Source: Actinoplanes sichuanensis (GTDB taxonomy: Bacteria > Actinomycetota > Actinomycetes > Mycobacteriales > Micromonosporaceae). From it: 64,000 nt of DNA. A program made the translations under genes and the position numbers. The notes below the pieces were generated by a model. It was not told the DNA's origin. It ran no database searches and saw nothing but the letters and a program-made list of their open reading frames with translations. Of this stretch, positions 26,669 to 33,716 are shown one piece after another. The stretch is taken from contig NZ_AP028461.1 of NCBI RefSeq assembly GCF_033097365.1, positions 7,502,001 to 7,566,000 on the forward strand, in the 5' to 3' direction. Within the stretch, counting starts at the first letter, position 1; every line of letters starts with the position of its first letter.

Positions 26669-27283
26669 CTAGCCGGCCGGCGGGAAGAGGCGGCGGGCGG
26701 CCGCCTGCCAGGCGCTGACCAGGTCGACCGTCTCCGGTTCGCGCAGCCACTGGATCTGCAGGCCGTCCATCATGGCGACGACCTGGGCGGCCAACGCGCC
26801 CGGGTCGTCGACGACGCCCTCGGCCAGGGCGGCGAACTCCTCCAGGGTGCGTCGCTGGCGGGTCTTGAAGTAGGCGTGCGCCGGGTGGCCGGGCGCCAGT
26901 GACTCGGCCTCCAGGACCGCGAAGAGCCGGACGATCTCCGGCTGCTCGGCGTTGCGCCGGACGACCGCGTCGCACACCTCGGACAGGCTGATCCGGCCGT
27001 CGGTCCAGAGCTGGTGGGCGGGCCGGCCCAGTTTCTCGGCCAGCGAGCGGGAGTCCTGCTCGTCCCGGTACTCCAGAACCGCCACCAGCAGGCTGTCCTT
27101 GGAGCCGACGTGGTGCAGCATGCCGGGCACGGTGAGCCCGCAGCCGTCGGCGACATCCTGCATCGACAGGCCCCAGAAGCCGCGCTCGGCGATCAGTTTC
27201 GTGGTCATCTCGAGGATCTGCCGGCGGCGCTCGGCGGCGGGTAACCGGGCACGGTCGCGGCGGATTCCTGGGGTGGTCTGCAC
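26669..27283 (-). CDS. TetR family repressor of the adjacent GH3 glucosidase
   Basis: The 204-residue protein has a TetR DNA-binding domain (about 18-65; LSMQDVADGCGLTVPGMLHH) and a C-terminal helical ligand domain. It is divergent from the GH3 gene, 99 bp between starts. A perfect palindrome, TACCTAGTAGGTA, lies in that gap just downstream of the likely GH3 transcription start. The simplest reading is repression of the glucosidase, relieved by a sugar or glycoside. The ligand is not predictable. Confidence 0.88.
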   Translation of the reverse strand: MQTTPGIRRDRARLPAAERRRQILEMTTKLIAERGFWGLSMQDVADGCGLTVPGMLHHVGSKDSLLVAVLEYRDEQDSRSLAEKLGRPAHQLWTDGRISLSEVCDAVVRRNAEQPEIVRLFAVLEAESLAPGHPAHAYFKTRQRRTLEEFAALAEGVVDDPGALAAQVVAMMDGLQIQWLREPETVDLVSAWQAAARRLFPPAG

Positions 27284-27306
27284 AGCTCTTTCCTACCAGC
27301 AGCCCC

Positions 27307-27362
27307 TTGCCACACCGCTTCTGACCTGGCTATGTTTCTGAGGAGTTAATACCTAGTAGGTA
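27307..27362 (+). promoter_or_regulatory. GH3 promoter and TetR operator
   Basis: TTGCCA (27307-27312) and TATGTT (27331-27336) are spaced by 18 bp and resemble a housekeeping promoter. The palindrome TACCTA-G-TAGGTA (27350-27362) lies about 7-20 bases past the expected start point, where a bound repressor would block transcription. The GH3 start codon is at 27383, after AAGGATGG. Confidence 0.6.
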
Positions 27363-27382
27363 CTAAGTAAGGATGGGACCCG

Positions 27383-29575
27383 ATGGGACTCAGCACCTCG
27401 GAACAGGCGGCTATCACCAGCGGCAGCGACTTCTGGCACACCGAGGGCGTCGAGTCCGCGGGCATTCCCTCGGTCACCGTCACCGACGGCCCGCACGGAG
27501 TGCGCATGCAGGCGTCCGGCGAGGACATGCTGGCCGGCGTGCCCGCCACCTGCTTCCCACCGGCCGTGGCCAGTGCCTCCACGTGGGACCCGGAACTGCT
27601 GCGGCGGATGGGTGAGGCGCTCGGCGACGAGTGCCGGGCGCAAGACGTGGCGGTGCTGCTCGGGCCGGGGGTCAACCTCAAGCGCAGCCCGCTCGGCGGC
27701 CGCAACTTCGAATACTTCTCCGAGGACCCGATCCTCACCGGTGTGCTCGCCACCGAGTGGGTGCGCGGCCTGCAGAGCCGTGGCGTCGGGGCGTCGCTCA
27801 AGCACTTCGCGGTCAACAGCCAGGAGACCGACCGGATGCGGATCAGCGCCGACGTCGACGAGCGCACACTGCGGGAGATGTACCTGCGGGCCTTCCACAA
27901 GGTGGTCACCCGGGCCCAACCGTGGACCGTGATGTGCGCCTACAACAAGGTCAACGGGGTGTACGCGAGCGAGCACCACTGGCTGCTCACCGAGGTGCTG
28001 CGCGGCGAGTGGGGCTTCGAGGGCCTGGTCGTGTCCGACTGGGGCGCCGTGGTCGACCGGGTGGCGGCGATCGCGGCCGGACTCGACCTGACCATGCCGG
28101 GGCCGGACGCGGCGGGCGACCAGGCGCTGGTCGAGGCGGTGGAGGCGGGACGGCTCGACCCGGCCGCACTGGACAAGAGTGCGGAGCTCGTACGCAAGCT
28201 GGTGGAGAAGGCCGGGGACCGGCCGGCCGGAACCTATGACGCGGACGCCCACCACGCACTCGCCCGGGAGATCGCCGGACGGGCGATCGTCCTGCTGAAG
28301 AACGACGGTGACCTGCTGCCGCTCGACGGCACCCAGCGGATCGCGGTGCTCGGCGAGTTCGCCCGGACCCCGCGTTACCAGGGCGGCGGCTCCTCGCAGA
28401 TCACCCCGACGAGGCTCGACGACGCCCTCACCGAGATCACCGCGGCCGTGGGGGACACGACGTTCGCGCCCGGCTACACGGTCCAGGGCGAGGCCGACGA
28501 GGCGCTGCTCACCGAGGCCGTCGCGGCGGCACGCAACGCCGACGTGGCGATCGTGTTCGTCGGCAGCGTGCACGAGACCGAGGGCGCCGACCGGGACTCG
28601 ATCGACCTGCCCGCCCCGCAGCTGGCGCTGATCGAGCGGGTCGCCGCCGTCAACCCGAACACGGTCGTGGTGCTCTCCAACGGCGCGGTCATCGCCACGA
28701 AGCCGTGGGACGAGCGGGTACCGGCCCTGGTCGAGGGCTGGCTGCTCGGGCAGGCCGGTGGCAGCGCGATCGCCGACGTGCTGTTCGGCCGGGTCAACCC
28801 GTCCGGCCGGCTCGCCGAGACGATCCCGGTCCGGCTCGCCGACCACCCGTCCTACCTGGACTTCCCGGGCGAGCACGGCCACGTCCGGTACGGCGAGGGC
28901 CTGCACGTCGGCTACCGGGGTTTCGACGCGCGCGGGCAGGAGGTGGCGTACCCGTTCGGGTTCGGGCTGTCGTACACCACGTTCGGCTACGGCGCGGCCC
29001 ACGCATCGGCGACCACGGCCGGTGTCGAGGTGCGTGTCCCGGTCACCAACACCGGCGGGCGGGACGGCCGTGAGGTGGTGCAGGTCTACGTGAGCCGTCC
29101 CGGTTCGAAGGTGCGGCGGGCCCCGCGCGAGCTGAAGGCGTTCGCCAGTGTCGAGATCGGCGTCGGCGACACCACCGAGGTGCGGCTGACGATCGAGCGG
29201 GAGGACCTCGCCTACTGGGACACCCGGCTCGGCCGGTGGATCGTCGAGGACGGCGAGTACCTGGTCGAGGTCGGCTCGTCGTCGCGGGACGTGCGCGCCT
29301 CGGTGACCGTGCACGTGGCGGGCGACCCGGCGCGGGTGCCGCTGACCAGCGAGTCGAGCGTCGGGGAGTGGATGGCCGACCCGCGTGGTGCGGAGGTGCT
29401 GGGCGCGGCGTTCGCGGCGGCCGCGGGGCAGTCCGAGGGGTTGATGGCGTCGATGACCGCCAACCCGGAGATGCTGATGATGCTGGGCAGCCTGCCGCTG
29501 AGCCGGATGGCCGCCTTCCCGGGCAGTCCACTCAACGCCGGCGACCTGGAGAAACTGGTGGAGGCCGCCAACTAG
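27383..29575 (+). CDS. Glycoside hydrolase family 3 beta-glucosidase
   Basis: The 730-residue protein has the GH3 N-terminal barrel (VTDGPHGVRMQ, KHFAVNSQETDR, MCAYNKVNG). The nucleophile aspartate is in GLVVSDWGAV, as in other GH3 glucosidases. The (alpha/beta)6 sandwich follows (IAVLGEFA, then GGGSSQI), and a fibronectin III-like domain (FGFGLSYTTF, VTNTGGRDGREVVQVYV) is near residues 510-610. A further 90 residues follow this. There is no signal peptide, so it acts in the cytoplasm on imported glycosides. It is controlled by the divergent TetR. It ends five bases before the convergent receiver gene. Confidence 0.93.
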   Translation: MGLSTSEQAAITSGSDFWHTEGVESAGIPSVTVTDGPHGVRMQASGEDMLAGVPATCFPPAVASASTWDPELLRRMGEALGDECRAQDVAVLLGPGVNLKRSPLGGRNFEYFSEDPILTGVLATEWVRGLQSRGVGASLKHFAVNSQETDRMRISADVDERTLREMYLRAFHKVVTRAQPWTVMCAYNKVNGVYASEHHWLLTEVLRGEWGFEGLVVSDWGAVVDRVAAIAAGLDLTMPGPDAAGDQALVEAVEAGRLDPAALDKSAELVRKLVEKAGDRPAGTYDADAHHALAREIAGRAIVLLKNDGDLLPLDGTQRIAVLGEFARTPRYQGGGSSQITPTRLDDALTEITAAVGDTTFAPGYTVQGEADEALLTEAVAAARNADVAIVFVGSVHETEGADRDSIDLPAPQLALIERVAAVNPNTVVVLSNGAVIATKPWDERVPALVEGWLLGQAGGSAIADVLFGRVNPSGRLAETIPVRLADHPSYLDFPGEHGHVRYGEGLHVGYRGFDARGQEVAYPFGFGLSYTTFGYGAAHASATTAGVEVRVPVTNTGGRDGREVVQVYVSRPGSKVRRAPRELKAFASVEIGVGDTTEVRLTIEREDLAYWDTRLGRWIVEDGEYLVEVGSSSRDVRASVTVHVAGDPARVPLTSESSVGEWMADPRGAEVLGAAFAAAAGQSEGLMASMTANPEMLMMLGSLPLSRMAAFPGSPLNAGDLEKLVEAAN

Positions 29576-29579
29576 GGAG

Positions 29580-29954
29580 TCACGTTCGCGCCCGCGTGAG
29601 CAGTGCCTGGATCCGGGACACCAGCTCGCGCGGGCTGAACGGCTTCGTCACGTAGTCGTCGGCGCCGGCGCTGAAGCCGCCCTCGACGTCCTGCTCCTGC
29701 ACCCGGGCGGTGAGCATGATGATCAGCATCCCGGCGGTGGACGGGTCGGAACGCAGCATGCGGCACACGTCGATGCCCGAGAGCCCCGGCATCGACACGT
29801 CCAGCACGGCCAGTGCGGGCAGCCTGGCGCGTGCCGTGTCCACCGCGGCCTGACCGTCACCGACCGCGAGAACCTCCAGGCCCGCCTGCTCCAACTTGAA
29901 GGCCACCAGGTCGCGGATGTCGGCGTCGTCGTCAGCCACCAGGACGGTCGTCAC
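29580..29954 (-). CDS. Single-domain response regulator (CheY-like receiver)
   Basis: The 124-residue protein is a lone receiver: LVADDDADIRD (acidic pair), VLDVSMPG (phosphorylated Asp), MLTAR and YVTKPFSPREL (Lys). The GTG at 29954 follows GGGGGAAG; it fits the CheY length exactly. No output domain is present and no kinase is adjacent, so it may relay phosphate to or from a remote kinase. The hybrid kinase at 2942 is one candidate. Confidence 0.88.
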   Translation of the reverse strand: MTTVLVADDDADIRDLVAFKLEQAGLEVLAVGDGQAAVDTARARLPALAVLDVSMPGLSGIDVCRMLRSDPSTAGMLIIMLTARVQEQDVEGGFSAGADDYVTKPFSPRELVSRIQALLTRART

Positions 29955-30140
29955 GCGGCTTCCCCCGATCCGTAGCAATGTTTGTTCGGACCATATACCG
30001 ATGAACACCCGAATGTCGGTGATCTTCGTAAATCTCGTCCGCAACCAGGTCGCAACCGGCAGATCACCTACCTGCAGCCGACGGACGGTGTGCTGATGTC
30101 CAGACCACCACCGCGCACCAACACGGCTGGGGAGGAACCG

Positions 30141-30374
30141 ATGAACGCGACGATCGACGACGTCCGCTGCGAAGCCCTGTTCGCATCCGACCTGCAGCGC
30201 TCCTGGGCGCCGACGGCGGAGCTGATCCGGGCCGCGGTCACCGACGTCGTGGACCGGATCGGCGAGAACGGATGCGCTGAACTGGTCGCCCAGGAGTTCG
30301 GGGAACACCCGGACTGCGCGATCCTGCGGATGCTGTGGGCCCGCGACGCCATCCGGCTGGCCTTCGCCGCATGA
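30141..30374 (+). CDS. Small conserved hypothetical protein
   Basis: The 77-residue product (MNATIDDVRCEALFASDLQR onward) is predicted helical, with no membrane segment. GGGGAGGAACCG directly before the ATG is a strong ribosome binding site and fixes the start; an upstream ATG at 30096 has none. It lies just before a long stem-loop and the trp leader and may be a small regulatory or adaptor protein. I do not recognise the family. Confidence 0.65.
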   Translation: MNATIDDVRCEALFASDLQRSWAPTAELIRAAVTDVVDRIGENGCAELVAQEFGEHPDCAILRMLWARDAIRLAFAA

Positions 30375-30375
30375 C

Positions 30376-30426
30376 GACCCCTTTTTGTGTACGGGGGCAC
30401 GCGTCGCCCGTACACGAAAGGGGGTC
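30376..30426 (+). terminator. Long stem-loop between small gene and trp leader
   Basis: Arms at 30376-30395 and 30407-30426 pair over 20 bases with an 11-nt loop. The two non-Watson-Crick positions are G-U in the + strand RNA, so the stem is unbroken only in that strand. It begins two bases after the stop of the 77-residue gene, which fits a terminator without a U-run. It would insulate the trp operon promoter downstream. Confidence 0.6.
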
Positions 30427-30462
30427 TGGCGCGACCGGCCGGCCGGCCGTAAGCTGACCGCC

Positions 30463-30498
30463 ATGCGCGCACATTCGACCATGTGGTGGCCCGCCTGA
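30463..30498 (+). CDS. trpL: trp leader peptide
   Basis: ATG at 30463 opens an 11-codon peptide, MRAHSTMWWPA, ending at TGA (30496-30498). The adjacent TGG-TGG codons (30484-30489) are the tryptophan sensor. Fast translation through them would leave the downstream terminator free to form; stalling would favour the antiterminator. The gene is followed by an attenuator and the fused trpEG. A TAAGCT at 30450-30455 could be the -10 box, which would make the leader message start at or next to the ATG. Confidence 0.85.
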   Translation: MRAHSTMWWPA

Positions 30499-30554
30499 CA
30501 GGCGGTCACCTTCCGCGCGATACCCCGCGGCCGCCTCGCTGAGGCGGCCTTTTT
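30491..30554 (+). promoter_or_regulatory. Tryptophan attenuator
   Basis: Three alternative pairings are readable. Segment 1:2 is CCGCCT-GAC-AGGCGG (30491-30505), overlapping the leader stop. The antiterminator pairs AGGCGG (30500-30505) with CCGCCT (30531-30536). The terminator is GGCCGCCTC-GCT-GAGGCGGCC (30529-30549) followed by five T (30550-30554). This is the classic trp attenuation layout known from Streptomyces trpEG. Confidence 0.85.
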
Positions 30555-30608
30555 CGTGGCCGGATCTCGGCTCGGCGGCCCTCACCCGCTCACCCGAAAC
30601 GAGGGGCC

Positions 30609-32426
30609 ATGCCATCCGCTCTGTTGCACCGCGACGGTGCCGACCACGTGGAAGTCCTCACCGGCGACGTCGTCACGGTGGCCACGCTCGACGACATCCC
30701 GATGACACCCGGCACACCGGTGCTCGCCGTCATTCCCTACCGGCAGATCACCGAACGCGGTTTCGAATGCGTCGACGACGGTGCTCCGCTCGAATGTCTG
30801 CTGGTCAGATCACGTCATACCGAGCCGCTGTCGAACTTCCCGCCCGGCGACATCACCCTTCGGGACGGCGGATTCGATCTGTCCGACGACGACTACGCCC
30901 GGGTCGTCGAGGAGGTGCTGCGCGACGAGATCGGGCACGGCGAGGGCGCCAACTTCGTCATCCACCGCACCTATCGGGCCGGGTTCGAGGGTGATCCGCG
31001 GGCCGCGTTCGGCCGGTTGCTGCATGCCGAGCAGGGCACCTATTGGACGTTCCTGGTCGACACCGGCAACCGGATCCTGATCGGCGCCACCCCGGAACGG
31101 CACGTCAGCGTCCTCGACGGCATCGTCATGATGAACCCGATCAGCGGCACGTTCCGGCACGGATCCGGCGACATCCTCGACTTCCTGCGCGACCCCAAGG
31201 AGATCGAGGAGCTGTACATGGTCCTCGACGAGGAACTCAAGATGATGGCCACCGTCGCCGAACACGGTGGGCAGGTCGCCGGTCCGTACCTCAAGGAGAT
31301 GGCCCGCCTCACCCACACCGAATACCTGCTGGCCGGGCGTGGTTCGCTGGACGTCCGGGCGGTGCTGCGCGAAACCATGTTCGCGCCGACCGTCACCGGC
31401 AGCCCCATCGAGAACGCCTGCCGGGTCATCGCCCGCCACGAACGCCGCGGCCGCCGTTACTACGCGGGGGTCCTCGCCCTTCTCGACCACGACGACTCGG
31501 GCCGGCAGACGCTGGACGCGCCGATCCTGATCCGGACCGCCGAGATCACCCCGGACGGCCTGCTGCGGGTGCCGGTCGGCGCCACGCTGGTCCGCCATTC
31601 GACACCCGCGGGCGAGGTGGCCGAGACCCACACCAAGGCGGCCGGCCTGCTGTCCGCGCTGGGCGCGGTTCCTTCTCGACCCGCGGCGGTACGGGGTACC
31701 GCACCGTCTCCGGAGATCCAGCGCCTGCTGGCGTCCCGGAACGACGAACTGGCCCGCTTCTGGCTCGATTCGCGGGCGCCGGGCGCCTTGACGGTCCCGG
31801 CGCTGGCGGGCCGGCACGCGGTGATCGTCGACGCTGAGGACACCTTCACCGCGATGCTGGCCCACCAGCTGAAGGCCTTGGGACTCGCGGTGACGATCCG
31901 CCCCTGGACCACCGTGTCCGACACCCCGGATCTTCCGAAGGTGTTGAGTGGTGCGGATCTGGTGGTGGTCGGGCCCGGGCCCGGGGACCCGTCGGACCTC
32001 GGCGACCCGAAGATGGCGGCGCTGCACGGGCTCGTCACCTCGGTGCTCGCGGCGGGCCGGCCACTCTTCGCGGTCTGCCTCGGCCAGCAGATCCTCGCCT
32101 CGTTGCTGGGTCTCCCGCTACGCCGTCGGGACTCCCCCTACCAGGGTCTGGCCCGGGAGATCGACTTCTTCGGCACCCCACGACGGGTCGGCTTCTACTC
32201 CAGTTTCTCGGCGGTGGCCGCCCGACCCACGGTCGCCACCCGGTACGGCCCGGTGACCCTGGCCGTCGACCCCGCCGACGAAACCGTCCACGCCCTCCGG
32301 GGCCGGGGTTTCGCCGGAGTCCAGTTCCACCCGGAGTCGGTGCTGAGCCGCGACGGCGTGGAGATCCTCCAAGAACTTCTCCCACCACTTCTCACCGAAG
32401 CGATTAGCCCCGCGATTCCCGGGTAG
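30609..32426 (+). CDS. trpEG: Fused anthranilate synthase TrpE-TrpG (chorismate + glutamine)
   Basis: The 605-residue protein has an N-terminal chorismate-binding domain (about 60-380; LIGATPERHVSV, MMNPISGTFRHG, LLAGRGSLDVRA) and a C-terminal glutamine amidotransferase domain (about 400-600). The latter has the nucleophile Cys490 (AVCLGQQ) and His574/Glu576 (QFHPESV). It makes anthranilate, the first committed step to tryptophan. The NPISGTF motif and the E-G order also occur in PhzE (ADIC synthase), so phenazine-type chemistry is the alternative. The trp leader with tandem Trp codons argues for tryptophan supply. An ATG after GAGGGG starts it; an 18-bp terminator follows. Confidence 0.9.
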   Translation: MPSALLHRDGADHVEVLTGDVVTVATLDDIPMTPGTPVLAVIPYRQITERGFECVDDGAPLECLLVRSRHTEPLSNFPPGDITLRDGGFDLSDDDYARVVEEVLRDEIGHGEGANFVIHRTYRAGFEGDPRAAFGRLLHAEQGTYWTFLVDTGNRILIGATPERHVSVLDGIVMMNPISGTFRHGSGDILDFLRDPKEIEELYMVLDEELKMMATVAEHGGQVAGPYLKEMARLTHTEYLLAGRGSLDVRAVLRETMFAPTVTGSPIENACRVIARHERRGRRYYAGVLALLDHDDSGRQTLDAPILIRTAEITPDGLLRVPVGATLVRHSTPAGEVAETHTKAAGLLSALGAVPSRPAAVRGTAPSPEIQRLLASRNDELARFWLDSRAPGALTVPALAGRHAVIVDAEDTFTAMLAHQLKALGLAVTIRPWTTVSDTPDLPKVLSGADLVVVGPGPGDPSDLGDPKMAALHGLVTSVLAAGRPLFAVCLGQQILASLLGLPLRRRDSPYQGLAREIDFFGTPRRVGFYSSFSAVAARPTVATRYGPVTLAVDPADETVHALRGRGFAGVQFHPESVLSRDGVEILQELLPPLLTEAISPAIPG

Positions 32427-32435
32427 CGAAACAGT

Positions 32436-32480
32436 GTCGGTGGTCCAAGGTGATCGAGAGCCTCACCTTGGACCACCGAC
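32436..32480 (+). terminator. trpEG terminator, perfect 18-bp stem
   Basis: GTCGGTGGTCCAAGGTGA (32436-32453) is exactly complementary to 32463-32480, with a 9-nt loop. It starts nine bases after the trpEG stop codon. No T-run follows. Confidence 0.75.
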
Positions 32481-32625
32481 CCGTTCCCGCGGTCCCGGCC
32501 ACGACAGGCGCATCGGTGATCGACACCCTCTTCGAGGTGAAACGCGGACGGGGTGGCCGTGGTGGGTTTACCGTCGCGAGAGAAACGGGTATCCGGCTGG
32601 CGTCGCTGACCTCCGGAGGACAACC

Positions 32626-32898
32626 TTGGCCGAGCCACACATCACCCTGGACCCGCGGACGCTCACCCCGGTGGAGCAGAAGCTGCGCGGGCCGCTGGAG
32701 GACCAGCTCAGCTCCGCGCTGCAGGCCGCGACCGTCAAGGTCGAGCAGCAGTACGCCGGGGAGAGCGTCGAACAGGTCACCGCGATGCTCCTGGAGCAGG
32801 CGAAGGCGGGCCTGCACCCGGACATCGCCGCCGGTTTCAACCCGGACCCCGCGCAACTGCGCCATGTGGCCGAGGTGATCGTCACCCGCGCCCACTGA
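32626..32898 (+). CDS. Small conserved hypothetical protein
   Basis: The 90-residue soluble protein (AEPHITLDPRTLTPVEQKLR near the start) is mostly helical, ending RHVAEVIVTRAH. The TTG start at 32626 is set by GGAGGACAACC immediately before it. The family is unknown to me. It is convergent with the lipoprotein gene, 11 bp between stops. Confidence 0.65.
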   Translation: MAEPHITLDPRTLTPVEQKLRGPLEDQLSSALQAATVKVEQQYAGESVEQVTAMLLEQAKAGLHPDIAAGFNPDPAQLRHVAEVIVTRAH

Positions 32899-32909
32899 CC
32901 GCCCGTCGG

Positions 32910-33644
32910 TCAGGAGGCCATGATGTCCTTGGCGGCCGGCGCCTTCAGGTTCACCGGAGTGCCGAAGTCGGAGTACTTCATGTCGAAGTCGTAGGCCGCC
33001 TGCGACCCCACCGCCGGCATCGTGAACTTGTAGGTGGCGAGCCGGCCCGCGCTGTCGATGTCGGCCTGGAACGGCAGTTTGGTGCTGGACAGTTTGCCCA
33101 GCACCTCGGTGCCGACGCCGAGCTGCTTGGCCGACTCGGCCAGGTCGATGGTGCCCTTGACGGTGTCGTCGTCGACCCAGGCGACCTCGGCCGCCGACTC
33201 GAGGCTCTTGGTCATCTGGGTGGCGTCGAAGTTGCCGAGGGTGCCGAGCTCACCTGAGCTGTCCAGCTTGCGCCACTTCTTGCCGTCGAAACCGGGCAGC
33301 CCGCCCGACTCCTTCAAAGCGATCTTGATGTACGTGACCCCGTCGACGACGCGCAGGGTGGTGGTGCCCTCGGCGCCGGCGGACGTGCTCTCCATGACGA
33401 ACTCGGCGTTCTTGCTCTTCGGGTCGGCGACGCCGGTCATGGTGCCCTGGTCACCGAGGTTCACGGTGGTCTTGTAGGTGTCCTTCTGCAGCTCGGTGGC
33501 GGCCGAGGCGAGCGCGGCGGCGGCGTCCTTCTGCTTCTCCGGCACGGCACCGCCACCGGGAGCCGAGGTGGTGGTCGAGTCGGAGCCGGCACACCCGCCG
33601 GCCGCCAGCACCCCGGCCGCGATGAGCGCGATGAACTTCTTCAC
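32910..33644 (-). CDS. LppX/LprG-like lipoprotein
   Basis: The 244-residue protein has a lipoprotein signal with lipobox AAGGC (Cys about residue 18), a short linker, then a beta-rich body: YKTTVNLGDQGTMTGVADP, TTTLRVVDGVTYIKI, and LATYKFTMPA. This matches the LppX/LprAFG fold, known from mycobacteria to carry lipids across the envelope. The GTG at 33644 follows GGGGAGG. It is anchored on the outer face of the membrane. Lipid transport is inferred from the fold only. Confidence 0.75.
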   Translation of the reverse strand: MKKFIALIAAGVLAAGGCAGSDSTTTSAPGGGAVPEKQKDAAAALASAATELQKDTYKTTVNLGDQGTMTGVADPKSKNAEFVMESTSAGAEGTTTLRVVDGVTYIKIALKESGGLPGFDGKKWRKLDSSGELGTLGNFDATQMTKSLESAAEVAWVDDDTVKGTIDLAESAKQLGVGTEVLGKLSSTKLPFQADIDSAGRLATYKFTMPAVGSQAAYDFDMKYSDFGTPVNLKAPAAKDIMAS

Positions 33645-33716
33645 AGTCGCCTCCCCGTTGAGACCCGGCACCGGCCGGGCGTACGAGTGGGCCACTTTAG
33701 CGACAATTGTCGATCT

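Noticed and set aside
30609..32426. PhzE of a phenazine cluster
   Set aside because: The NPISGTF motif is PhzE-like, but no other phz genes are present and a trp attenuator precedes it.
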